Assembly: GCA_022376925.1 (NCBI GenBank)
Contig: JAIOJX010000032.1
Location: forward strand, 207,014,939-207,078,938
Length of the DNA: 64,000 nt
Origin: Tragulus kanchil
Taxonomy: Eukaryota; Chordata; Mammalia; Artiodactyla; Tragulidae
Reading direction: 5' to 3'
Positions 47,545 to 57,632 of this stretch are shown here, piece by piece (position 1 is the first letter of the stretch; each line of letters starts with the position of its first letter). The notes below the pieces were generated by a model. It ran no database searches, was not told where the DNA came from, and saw only the letters and a list, made by a program, of their open reading frames with translations. The position numbers were made by a program, and so were the translations under genes.

Positions 47545-48530
47545 GTAAGGTGACCACAGATGGCGGTGAGGATTCCGGGATCAGATACGTGACCCTGGTT
47601 TGAAAATCAGACATTTATCTGAGTGGGAACCAGGAAGGGATCCTTTTAGGCAAAGTATGACCCCTCTTGGAAATAAACTGCTAAGGAAGGATAGTGTCAG
47701 AAGGAGCTAAAGAGGTTAGAGGTTGATAGTTCCTGGGACCCTAAAGCCACCCACAGAGCTTCCATAAGACACAGATTCCCAGGCCCTGCCTCAGGCGAGC
47801 CTGTCTCTGGGTCTGTGAACCTGCTTGTAGGAAGAGACAGCTCTGCCTTCTACAATGGTAGGCCTACAAAGAAGGCTACAGAAAGCACTATATTTGCTCG
47901 TCTGGGATTCATAGTTTATCTATAGGGAACATTTTTTTAAAAATAAATTATTTCTATAGCAAGTTACAAAATTATTAAGCAAATGAAGACATGTACCAAG
48001 TTTGATTTCTCAGCTGTAATATGGTTTTTTGAGGGAACTAATGGAGACCATGCACACTAAACTACTATTCACGTAGTGCCTAGCACATAATAAAGATGAT
48101 TGTGTATAACCACTGTTGGAATAATTTGATCTTTTGAATAGTGGTAGGAGAAGAAGATACTTTTTATCATTTTGCCAAAGGCTAAGCTCTATCTAGACTA
48201 GTTAGATTTTTGCTGTTTGTAATGCAAAGGACTTCTTTTCAACTTAATTTGAAATTGTTTTTCTAGTCTTCTTTTCCTCTCTCCCCATAAACATTTTCCT
48301 AATAGAGTCATTTAACTTTATCAGTGTACCCATTTTAATTGCAGCCTCTAATTCCATTTTTGCCAAAAGGTTTGTGTCTCCATTGCAGATGGCATAGCTA
48401 TCCCAACACCAGCTTTTGTGTCTCATCTGTTTCCCATGTGTTGCACAGTGGCCTGACTGCCCCGGCACCAAGGGGTCGCCTGTACACCTGCATGAATTAA
48501 CTCCGTTGATGTTGTCTGCTCCCATTGTAG

Positions 48531-48677
48531 CTAATGGCACTGACTCAGCCCTCCATGTGCTTGCTGCTAAGCCAGCCCCTACTGCTCTAGCACCCGTAGC
48601 AATGCCTGTGCGTGAAACCAACCCTTGGGCCTATGCCCCTGATGCTGCTAACAAGGGAATTGCAGCCACACGTTCGG
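48531..48677 (+). CDS. NUMB: NUMB alternative proline-rich-region exon (147 nt), copy 2
   Basis: This is identical to 47398-47544, 1133 bp downstream, with the same acceptor and a GTAAGG donor at 48678. Its downstream flank continues into the unique intron before the last exon. Only one copy is expected. Confidence 0.93.
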
Positions 48678-49520
48678 GTAAGGTGACCACAGATGGCGGT
48701 GAGGATTCCGGGATCAGATACGTGACCCTGGTTTGAAAATCAGACATTTATCTGAGTGGGAACCAGGAAGGGATCCTTTTAGGCAAAGTATGACCCCTCT
48801 TGGAAATAAACTGCTAAGGAAGGATAGTGTCAGAAGGAGCTAAAGAGGTTAGAGGTTGATAGTTCCTGGGACCCTAAAGCCACCCACAGAGCTTCCATAA
48901 GACACAGATTCCCAGGCCCTGCCTCAGGCGAGCCTGTCTCTGGGTCTGTGAACCTGCTTGTAGGAAGAGACAGCTCTGCCTTCTACAATGGTAGGCCTAC
49001 AAAGAAGGCTACAGAAAGCACTATATTTGCTCGTCTGTGATTTCTAGTTTATCTATAATGAACATTTATTTAAAAATAAATTTTTTTTAATACAATTAAA
49101 GACAGTTCCCCTGGAAGCACTAAGTCCCTGGTTATTTTCTTCTCATTCTGTCAGACTAGAAGGTGAATTACCTTGGGCTCTCTTGAGTATGTCCAAGCTG
49201 GTTTCTAGACCACACTTGAGGCACATGGAGGGGTGTGGTTCTGACGCCCACTAGCAGCTTTGGTTCTGTGCAGTTGAGCCATATCTGACAGCTCTTTGGC
49301 ATGGCTGAGGCAGCCTTATGGCCAAGGTGTCCTGGTTTCTCCCTGTCCTACCGTAAAACCTCCTCAACTGACAGTAGAGACTTTGCTCCCACCTACCAGA
49401 ACCATAGACCATCCCACAGGGGGCTTGTTCCATTTAGGCTCAAGTACCCAAGATTATCAGGTGAAGGAGGAAGCCCCAAGAGACTGATTCTTTGCTCTCT
49501 CTTCCTCTTGATGGTTCCAG

Positions 49521-50236
49521 GGACCGAGTGGGGCCAGTCTTCCGGTGCTGTTTCTCCAGGTCTTTTCCAGGCTGGTCACAGACGCACTCCCTCTGAGGCC
49601 GACCGCTGGTTGGAGGAGGTGTCCAAGAGCGTCCGGGCTCAGCAGCCCCAAGCCTCAGCTGCCCCACTGCAGCCCGTTCTCCAGCCACCTCCGCCCACCG
49701 CCGTCTCCCAGCCAGCGCCACCTTTCCAAGGAAATGCATTCCTCATCTCTCCACCTGTGCCAGTAGGCGTGGTCCCACCCCTGCAGCCAGCCTTTGTCCC
49801 TGCCCAGTCCTACCCTGTGGCTAACGGGATGACCTATCCGGCCCCTAATGTGCCCGTGGTGGGCATCACTCCCTCCCAGATGGTCGCCAACGTGTTTGGC
49901 ACGGCAGGCCACCCGCAGGCCACCCAGCCCCATCAGTCTCCCAGCCTGGTCAAGCAGCAGACATTCCCTCAGTATGAGACAAGCAGTGCTACTGCCAGTC
50001 CCTTCTTTAAGCCTCCTGCTCAGCACCTCAACGGTTCTGCAGCTCTCAACGGCGTAGACGATAGCAGGCTGGCCATGGGAGACAAGCACATTGAGGTTCC
50101 TGCCGGCCCCTGTGCAGTGGATCCTTTTGAAGCCCAGTGGGCTGCCTTAGAGAGCAAGTCCAAGCAGCGTACTAACCCCTCCCCCACCAACCCTTTCTCC
50201 AGTGATTTACAGAAGACTTTTGAAATTGAACTTTAA
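49521..50236 (+). CDS. NUMB: NUMB last coding exon: proline-rich region and endocytic tail
   Basis: The exon begins after CCAG at 49517-49520; GG completes a Gly codon with the preceding exon. It encodes 238 residues: GTEWGQSSGAVSPGLFQAGH, then RRTPSEADRWLEEVSKSVR, a Pro/Gln-rich stretch (PVLQPPPPTAVSQPAPPFQ) and the NUMB-specific tail. The tail carries a DPF motif (VDPFEAQW, AP-2 binding) and a terminal NPF motif (NPFSSDLQKTF, EH-domain binding to EPS15), and ends EIEL followed by TAA at 50234. The reading frame is open further upstream, but that part is intron. It is a single copy. Confidence 0.97.
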
Positions 50237-51606
50237 GCAGTGCTTATGGCTTCTGTATGTTGTCTGTACTTAGGGACGGGAGGCGGGGCAGAGGTCAAAG
50301 GAGCAAAGGCTTTGTGTTCCCAACCAGTGTGCTTTCACAAATCCCCAAAATCCCCAAGGGCATGTCCAGGCACAGAATGGGAAGGGCGTGACTGAGCAGA
50401 GTGGAGAGAGCCATTCCTAGAGAAGAGCTGTCTTGTGAATGGTTAGACTGAGGAAGTCGAGGAGGTGTTAGCCTCTGCCCCCTCCTCCTCCCTTAGACAC
50501 TCAGCAGTCTCTGGCAACAAAGAGGCAGGAATATCTGAACAGGAATCTGTATTCAAAGCACATTTACTGGAATATAAACACAACAGGAAGCAAAACCATC
50601 TCCCTTTGTTTTTTAGGCCATTCACCTGCCTGCTGTCTCAGCACTGGCCTGTCTTAAAGAACGAGAAGAGGGTGGCCTGTGCCTCGGCTGGGGACGAGAG
50701 GCCGGCTGTGCTGCTGGGATTTCTAGGAGGCCCGTCAGGAGCTACCCAGCAGAGCTATATTTTAGGGGTAAAGTTGAGCTTCCATTTTGAGTAAGAAGAA
50801 ATATTATAAATATATATATCAAAAAGCCAAAATCTTTATTTTTATGCATTTAGAATATTTTAAATAGTTCTCACTATTGAAAAAGTTGTATGAGTTGTAA
50901 GTAATCTTGCCAAAGGTAAAAGGGTTAGCTGTAAGAAACTGTGCATAAGGTTGATTTATCACTGATGCCTGTTGAAGTAAGAGGAGGAAGGGCTGGCAGC
51001 TGCAGGCGGGGTCCCTCACTCACCTGGCGTCACTCCCTGTGCGTAGCACATTGCAGCAACAGTCGTGCTTACGGCCCGCACGGTCGCTAGGGCGTAGTGG
51101 ATTACATAGAGAACAAGCAGTATTGTCCTGGTGTTACACCTAGAATGAGATTCTGATGTCATTATTTTAATGCATTCAATCTAAATAATGTCTTTTTCTT
51201 TATATACTGCTGCAGTTTCCTTATGTTAATCTTTTAACACTAAGGTGACAATGACATAATCATATCTGTAAGACGGGGACACAGGTTACTGCATTCGTTT
51301 GTCATGTAGGTATTGGTGGGTTCTGTTTTGTCCTTTTAAGTTTTGTTCCCCCGAGTTTTGTGGGGATGGAGGTCCTCGTCTTAACACTGCGTGTGTGTGC
51401 GCGTGGATGTGTGTGTGCCCATCTCTCTCCCTCGTGGTGAGCAGGACGTCCAGTTGCAGCCACTTGACCTCTGGTTAACCACGTGAGAGCCCATCTCATT
51501 TTTACTTTTGAACGTTGGCCTTACAATCAAATGTAAGTTATATATATTTGTACTGATGAAAATTTATAATCTGCTTTAACAAAAATAAATGTTCGTGGTA
51601 GAAGCT
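50237..51606 (+). other. NUMB: NUMB 3' untranslated region
   Basis: AT-rich sequence follows the NUMB stop to the first convincing AATAAA at 51584. No open frame, duplication or recent SINE interrupts it. The end point is inferred from the poly(A) signal position, not seen directly. Confidence 0.75.
51584..51589 (+). terminator. NUMB: NUMB polyadenylation signal AATAAA
   Basis: A canonical AATAAA lies in ctttaacaaaaataaatgtt, about 1.35 kb after the stop and just before unrelated sequence. Cleavage is expected 10-30 nt downstream. Confidence 0.75.
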
Positions 51607-51754
51607 TTCACCATGAAGAGCTATTCTTTGCCCTTTCCTCTATTAGCAAGAGTTTGGTTCATTTTGGTCTTGTCCTATCTCCATTCTACTGCTGCCGCAG
51701 GTCTCTAGTTGGATGGCTAGAAAACCTTTCACTAGGACTAGTATATTCTTAAAG

Positions 51755-52076
51755 ATTTATTTATTTATTTATTTATATTTGGGCGGGGGTCGGGTTGGGT
51801 AGGGAGGGGAGCGGGCGGGCCACTTCTATTGGTCTTTCATTTCTCTATTTTCATCCGTCTTTGTTCTTTGGCTCCTGTGGGCCTCCCATCGCGGTGGCGT
51901 CTGTCGTCTCAGAGCGCCGGCTCTCGGCGCATGCACTCCAGAGCTCCGGCTCGGTGATTGGACACATCGGTTCAGCCACTCCGCGACACGTGGGGTCTTC
52001 CCAGACCGGGGATCGAACCGGCGCCCCTTGCACTGCACAGCAGTGTCCTTACCCACTGGACCACCAGGGGAAGCCC
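51755..52076 (-). mobile_element. tRNA-Glu SINE, long 3' form, with perfect 23-bp TSD
   Basis: A complete element in minus orientation: ggggcttcccctggtggtcc, B-box ggttcgatccc, C-rich extension, AAATAAAT tail. The flanks 51732-51754 and 52077-52099 are identical over 23 bases (starting ctaggactag). The perfect duplication indicates a recent insertion. Confidence 0.95.
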
Positions 52077-52290
52077 CTAGGACTAGTATATTCTTAAAGT
52101 TCATATTTGTATTTGTACTTGAGGCTTTGGTTGGTCCTAAGTGCATCTCTGATCTCAGATCCTTGGTGCTCCAAAGTGCGGACTTCAGCCTGGCCGCTGT
52201 CTACAGATGCAGAACCTCCACCCCACCTGAGACCTGGTCATCAGAATCTGCATCCTAACCAGCCTCACATTCTGAGAAGTTGGGCTGCAG

Positions 52291-52449
52291 CAGTGATTTT
52301 CAACCTTGGGTATGTATTAGAGTCATCTGGGAGCTTTTAAATACTCAGCCCATACCCCAGACCATTTAAATGAACATCTCTGGGGAGTAGAACCTCAGGT
52401 TCAGTTTTTCAGAAAACACCCAGTGTAGAAGAGGGTTGAGAACCACTGG
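52291..52449 (+). repeat. MER5-type hAT relic with inverted ends
   Basis: It starts cagtgattttcaaccttggg and ends gggttgagaaccactgg, so the termini are inverted repeats. The interior has gagtcatctgggagctttta, typical of non-autonomous hAT-Charlie elements. Confidence 0.75.
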
Positions 52450-53823
52450 TCTAGACTGAGGTTTACTCTCACTGAACTACTGTGACTAGTTCCAGGAGCT
52501 CACTAACCTTGAACTTCTGGAGTGGGCCACCAACTTACCAAATCCCGATTTAACTAGAGAATTGGGAGTCCAAGAAAGTAGCCCTCATTTTCCAATTTCT
52601 ATGCCAAACCAGCCATGGTACGTGAAAGAGGATGCACCTCAATACTTTTTAAAAATGGAAAGATAAAAAGCCCTCTGCCCCAGCCCATGTTTCTGTTGTT
52701 GAATGGGAGGTAGACCAGGAAGTATCACTCACCCATGAGGCACTTGCTGCTTTTCCAGCCAGTATGTTGGTAATAATAAAAGTCACCTTCCCTTGTAATG
52801 CCGATTTTTCCTGTGTCCCAGAATGAGCTGTTACTAGGCCCAGCCAGTCCTCTGGAGGATGTGTAGAAGGTTAAAGTGGAAAGGAATTCAGAAGCTCATT
52901 GGAACCAAGCCTGTCTGTCTTAGCAAGGCACGAGGCTCAGAGAGGAAGAGTGACCTCTCCCGGTTCACATCATTTCTGAAACCACTTCCCTGTACCTCGT
53001 CACCCTCTCCTCCACTGGTCCCCCTGTGCTGCTGGTGCTGTTATATAGAGAGTAACCTGGTTTTTATCTTGTAGCAGGTATCTTTGCATCACAGTTTCCT
53101 GCTTGAGGACGGACTCATTGTTGGTCACTGTGCCCAGCAGGCCCATCTGCTCATGCAGGTGTGAGACAATCCCTAGGTTCAGCCTGGCAGCCTCGGGAGG
53201 AGGGCCCCAGCCTCCTGCCAGAAACAAAGAGCTTCTCTACTCCTTTCAGATTATGATGCAGCAGCTGCTCTCTCACCCCAAGTCCCTAAACTGAGCCTTT
53301 CCTTGTCTCCCACCTTGCCGAGGGTGCCCACCAACACTGTGCTGTTAGCCATACACATAGATGAGGTCTGAAGCTGGCCTTTATACCACTTAGAAGGGCT
53401 GGAGAGAATGGAGCAATGAACCATGTTTGGAACCCAGATGAGACCTCCTCTAGCAAAGAATGCTTCCTGGCCCACACCAGGAGTTAGTTGCCTTCCCAGA
53501 TGAGACAGGTATCACCGAGGTCATGACCCACCACCCCATCCAGCTTTAAGTGAAATGAGAACCTTGGTAGCTTGCTTTTATAAACAGTGCACTGATCCTG
53601 TGTAACAAATTAGGGAGACTGTCACGTGAAAGGTGTCCTTATCTAAACAGACACCACTTCTCAACAAACCGGCAGGCATTGGTGGTTGGCTCAGAGAAGC
53701 CTACGCGGCTGGGATTGCTGCTGCTGGCGCTCCACGCGGGGGCAGCTCTGCCGGGCCAGGGTCTCTGGAGAACCCCCTCTGCTGGCCAGAGAGGGGAGAC
53801 CGAGAGCCTGTCTCCTGCCAGCG

Positions 53824-54008
53824 CTACGAGCTGTGACCTTGCTGCCAGACGGGCTGCGCGGGCGGCCGGACGCGGGAACAGCTGGCGCAGCAGAAGCCGG
53901 AGTAGTACTCGTTGCCGCAGAGCTGGGCCTGCAGGATCAGGTCACAGTTGGCCAGCTCCGGCTGGTCGACGCATTCCCTGCGGGGGTCCCTGGGCTGGGC
54001 GGCTAGTG
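53824..54008 (-). CDS. PAPLN: PAPLN last exon with PLAC domain, copy 1
   Basis: Same 61-residue coding sequence and stop (TAG at 53826-53824) as 54958-55142. The acceptor AG is at 54010-54009. It lies in the left block of the 1134-bp duplication, and its downstream (leftward) flank leads into the unique interval next to NUMB. One of the two copies is expected to be spurious. Confidence 0.92.
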
Positions 54009-54957
54009 CTGCCAGACACCGAGGGAAAGAGAGCTGGTAAGAAAGCCCCGTGAGGCGGAAACTCACCTGCCATTTCCCTTCCCTAAAGCAGAGCAGCACT
54101 GTAACTGTCAGGTTCCCAGAGAAGCGCGGTCGCTGCACCTGGGACCACCTGTGCGTGCAGCTGAGGGAGGGCTCAAGGTCTCCACGGCCACGGGCTCCGC
54201 TTCAATGTGCAGCGGGCCTCCTGGCCTTCTGCAGCTGCCCCAGCAGCCAGCCTGTCGCAGACCCCCAGATACTGACTCCCTGGCTGATGCAGGTGTGAGA
54301 CAATCCCTAGGTTCAGCCTGGCAGCCTCGGGAGGAGGGCCCCAGCCTCCTGCCAGAAACAAAGAGCTTCTCTACTCCTTTCAGATTATGATGCAGCAGCT
54401 GCTCTCTCACCCCAAGTCCCTAAACTGAGCCTTTCCTTGTCTCCCACCTTGCCGAGGGTGCCCACCAACACTGTGCTGTTAGCCATACACATAGATGAGG
54501 TCTGAAGCTGGCCTTTATACCACTTAGAAGGGCTGGAGAGAATGGAGCAATGAACCATGTTTGGAACCCAGATGAGACCTCCTCTAGCAAAGAATGCTTC
54601 CTGGCCCACACCAGGAGTTAGTTGCCTTCCCAGATGAGACAGGTATCACCGAGGTCATGACCCACCACCCCATCCAGCTTTAAGTGAAATGAGAACCTTG
54701 GTAGCTTGCTTTTATAAACAGTGCACTGATCCTGTGTAACAAATTAGGGAGACTGTCACGTGAAAGGTGTCCTTATCTAAACAGACACCACTTCTCAACA
54801 AACCGGCAGGCATTGGTGGTTGGCTCAGAGAAGCCTACGCGGCTGGGATTGCTGCTGCTGGCGCTCCACGCGGGGGCAGCTCTGCCGGGCCAGGGTCTCT
54901 GGAGAACCCCCTCTGCTGGCCAGAGAGGGGAGACCGAGAGCCTGTCTCCTGCCAGCG

Positions 54958-55142
54958 CTACGAGCTGTGACCTTGCTGCCAGACGGGCTGCGCGGGCGGC
55001 CGGACGCGGGAACAGCTGGCGCAGCAGAAGCCGGAGTAGTACTCGTTGCCGCAGAGCTGGGCCTGCAGGATCAGGTCACAGTTGGCCAGCTCCGGCTGGT
55101 CGACGCATTCCCTGCGGGGGTCCCTGGGCTGGGCGGCTAGTG
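54958..55142 (-). CDS. PAPLN: PAPLN last exon with PLAC domain, copy 2
   Basis: The exon is 185 nt and encodes ALAAQPRDPRRECVDQPELA then NCDLILQAQLCGNEYYSGFC, CASCSRVRPPAQPVWQ and a short tail QGHSS, followed by TAG. The six-cysteine PLAC (protease and lacunin) motif is complete. The acceptor is GTCTGGCAG ending at 55143. It is identical to the exon at 53824-54008, offset 1134 bp. Confidence 0.92.
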
Positions 55143-57443
55143 CTGCCAGACACCGAGGGAAAGAGAGCTGGTAAGAAAGCCCCGTGAGGCGGAAACTCAC
55201 CTGCCATTTCCCTTCCCTAAAGCAGAGCAGCACTGTAACTGTCAGGTTCCCAGAGAAGCGCGGTCGCTGCACCTGGGACCACCTGTGCGTGCAGCTGAGG
55301 GAGGGCTCAAGGTCTCCACGGCCACGGGCTCCGCTTCAATGTGCAGCGGGCCTCCTGGCCTTCTGCAGCTGCCCCAGCAGCCAGCCTGTCGCAGACCCCC
55401 AGATACTGACTCCCTGGCTGATGAAACATTCTGGAAGCTAACCCCCCTGCTCAGACTGTTGAGACCTAAAGGGCTGCACGGTGGCTGCCGTGGCCTCTGG
55501 ACGGGAAGGAGGCGAGCAGGGTCTGCCCAGCATGGTCTGAGTGGGCAGGAGCTGCCTCCTCTCTCTCTGCCGGTCTCCTCTCCCTTCAGGAGCTCTGTGC
55601 CTTCAGTGGCCCCAGCATTGCCACTTAGCTCCCCAGCTTTCCAGTCTTTCCACTTCCCCTAGAGACAGCAGTGCCTGTTGGGCACGTGGCAGGAGCACAG
55701 ATGAGAGCTGTGGCACTGATGCACACGGAGCACAAAGCACCCGGTGCCTCCCCCTGAATTTACCAGCAGCTTCTGTATCGTAAGTCACTGTGAGAGTTTA
55801 ACTTCTGCTGGTTCATCTTAGGACTGAAGTCGCCTTGTCTAGTTAGCCTCCCTAAAGTCATGGGGCCCAGGAAGACCCCCTCTACACCCTCTCCTCTGCT
55901 TCCTCCCAGAATACAACTTAAAGAGCCTGCCTAAGCAGCCTACGGCTCTATGCGCAGGCTTGTACTGTTGTTATACTGATGAGCCAAACGACTCACTACA
56001 TAAAGAACAAGCCATTTATACATATTTTTTTAAATCGTAACTTTGGTATCAACTTAAGCTCAGCCGTGGCAGCCCCTAGGCCCGTCACAGCCAGAGGTGA
56101 GCAGGTGCCGGGCCTGGTGGTACAGGCCCTTCCCGCCGGGGACGTGGAGCACAGGATTACATAAGCTCCCCGTGTCTGCTGCTTCGTCTGATGTGGGGGT
56201 GATGATAGCAGCTGGGGTGTGGAGTAACCATGGCTGAAACACCAGCATGCCGCCCTGGTCAGGATCAGGTCACAGTTGGCCAGCTCCGGCTGGTCGACGC
56301 ATTCCCTGCGGGGGTCCCTGGGCTGGGCGGCTAGTGCTGCCAGACACCGAGGGAAAGAGAGCTGGTAAGAAAGCCCCGTGAGGCGGAAACTCACCTGCCA
56401 TTTCCCTTCCCTAAAGCAGAGCAGCACTGTAACTGTCAGGTTCCCAGAGAAGCGCGGTCGCTGCACCTGGGACCACCTGTGCGTGCAGCTGAGGGAGGGC
56501 TCAAGGTCTCCACGGCCACGGGCTCCGCTTCAATGTGCAGCGGGCCTCCTGGCCTTCTGCAGCTGCCCCAGCAGCCAGCCTGTCGCAGACCCCCAGATAC
56601 TGACTCCCTGGCTGATGAAACATTCTGGAAGCTAACCCCCCTGCTCAGACTGTTGAGACCTAAAGGGCTGCGCGGTGGCTGCCGTGGCCTCTGGACGGGA
56701 AGGAGGCGAGCAGGGTCTGCCCAGCATGGTCTGAGTGGGCAGGAGCTGCCTCCTCTCTCTCTGCCGGTCTCCTCTCCCTTCAGGAGCTCTGTGCCTTCAG
56801 TGGCCCCAGCATTGCCACTTAGCTCCCCAGCTTTCCAGTCTTTCCACTTCCCCTAGAGACAGCAGTGCCTGTTGGGCACGTGGCAGGAGCACAGATGAGA
56901 GCTGTGGCACTGATGCACACGGAGCACAAAGCACCCGGTGCCTCCCCCTGAATTTACCAGCAGCTTCTGTATCGTAAGTCACTGTGAGAGTTTAACTTCT
57001 GCTGGTTCATCTTAGGACTGAAGTCGCCTTGTCTAGTTAGCCTCCCTAAAGTCATGGGGCCCAGGAAGACCCCCTCTACACCCTCTCCTCTGCTTCCTCC
57101 CAGAATACAACTTAAAGAGCCTGCCTAAGCAGCCTACGGCTCTATGCGCAGGCTTGTACTGTTGTTATACTGATGAGCCAAACGACTCACTACATAAAGA
57201 ACAAGCCATTTATACATATTTTTTTAAATCGTAACTTTGGTATCAACTTAAGCTCAGCCGTGGCAGCCCCTAGGCCCGTCACAGCCAGAGGTGAGCAGGT
57301 GCCGGGCCTGGTGGTACAGGCCCTTCCCGCCGGGGACGTGGAGCACAGGATTACATAAGCTCCCCGTGTCTGCTGCTTCGTCTGATGTGGGGGTGATGAT
57401 AGCAGCTGGGGTGTGGAGTAACCATGGCTGAAACACCAGCATG
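55066..57443 (+). repeat. Direct duplication 18 (1194 bp): 55066-56259 / 56260-57443
   Basis: The longest period of the set. The right block starts inside the PLAC exon, leaving a truncated third copy. The left copy ends with about 10 bases of filler (ccgccctggt) after accagcatg. One substitution, gctgcacgg/gctgcgcgg, distinguishes the copies. Confidence 0.95.
56260..56336 (-). pseudogene. PAPLN: Truncated third copy of the PAPLN PLAC exon
   Basis: The acceptor and the first about 25 codons (ALAAQPRDPRRECVDQPELA, NCDLI) are intact, then sequence similarity stops at 56260, where a 1194-bp duplicated block begins. The remaining PLAC cysteines and the stop are missing from this copy. It is best read as a misassembled contig end. 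Confidence 0.85.
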
Positions 57444-57544
57444 TAGCTGTTCTGTCCCGGAGCATTCCCACTCAGAAAAGCGTGAGTCACCCGGCTAGGT
57501 TTTAACCCTACAGTATCTTGTTTCTCTCCCTAAACCTTTAGGCA

Positions 57545-57632
57545 AAAAGCTGGAGAGCACTTTGTTGTACAGCAGAAACTAAGAACATTGCAAAGCAATT
57601 ATACTCCAATAAAGTAACAACAACAACAAAAA
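57545..57632 (+). mobile_element. L1 3' end fragment
   Basis: The text cactttgttgtacagcagaa, then cattgcaaagcaattatact and ccaataaagtaac is the usual 3' terminus of ruminant L1 elements, followed by an ACA-rich tail. Confidence 0.8.

Larger units (their letters stand above)
46812..49065 (+). repeat. Direct duplication 16 (1133 bp): 46812-47944 / 47945-49065
   Basis: The blocks carry the 147-nt alternative NUMB exon. The last about 60 bases of the left copy are a degraded version of the right (tctgggattcatagtttatc versus tctgtgatttctagtttatc). The block start also lies in duplication 15, so 46812-46923 is present three times. Confidence 0.95.
1..51606 (+). other. NUMB: NUMB gene, 3' portion (gene span)
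   Basis: NUMB is a cytoplasmic and membrane-associated endocytic adaptor that antagonises Notch and is inherited asymmetrically in dividing progenitors. Seven distinct exons with consensus AG/GT borders join in phase: 75, 141, 205, 294, 150, 147 and 716 coding nt, giving about 575 residues. They cover the C-terminal two thirds of the PTB domain, the serine-phosphorylated middle, the proline-rich region with DPF motifs, and the terminal NPF motif. With the N-terminal residues known from the family (about 78) the protein would be close to the usual 650 residues. The N-terminal coding exons, including the 33-nt alternative PTB exon, were not seen and are probably to the left. Exons of 141, 294, 150 and 147 nt occur in two or more copies because of the 1.1-kb duplications; these copies are treated as assembly artefacts. 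Identification is by recognition of the protein sequence. Confidence 0.96.
51607..53823. other. Convergent NUMB/PAPLN interval
   Basis: About 2.2 kb lies between the NUMB poly(A) region and the PAPLN stop. It holds one tRNA-type SINE (51755-52076), one MER5-like hAT relic (52291-52449), the start of a 1134-bp duplication (53153) and probably the PAPLN 3'UTR. I found no clear minus-strand AATAAA (TTTATT on +) in unique sequence, so the PAPLN 3' end is undetermined. Confidence 0.6.
53153..55423 (+). repeat. Direct duplication 17 (1134 bp): 53153-54286 / 54287-55423
   Basis: The blocks carry the PAPLN PLAC exon and its flanks. The left copy ends at ccctggctgatg and jumps back to caggtgtgagacaatccc; the right copy continues to aaacattctggaagc. 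Confidence 0.95.

Noticed and set aside
49301..50236. A single 311-codon gene starting at 49301
   Set aside because: The first 220 bases are intron that happens to be open. The CCAG acceptor at 49520 and the family sequence place the exon start at 49521.
53824..56336. Several papilin-like genes or a PLAC-domain cluster
   Set aside because: The copies are identical and sit in direct duplications with abrupt ends. Only one PLAC exon is needed by the single PAPLN gene.
2301..57443. The 1.1-kb repeats as a new kind of tandem array or amplification system
   Set aside because: Each repeat has a different sequence, only two copies, and boundaries with filler and homopolymer errors. Assembly error explains all of this; no shared motif marks the junctions.
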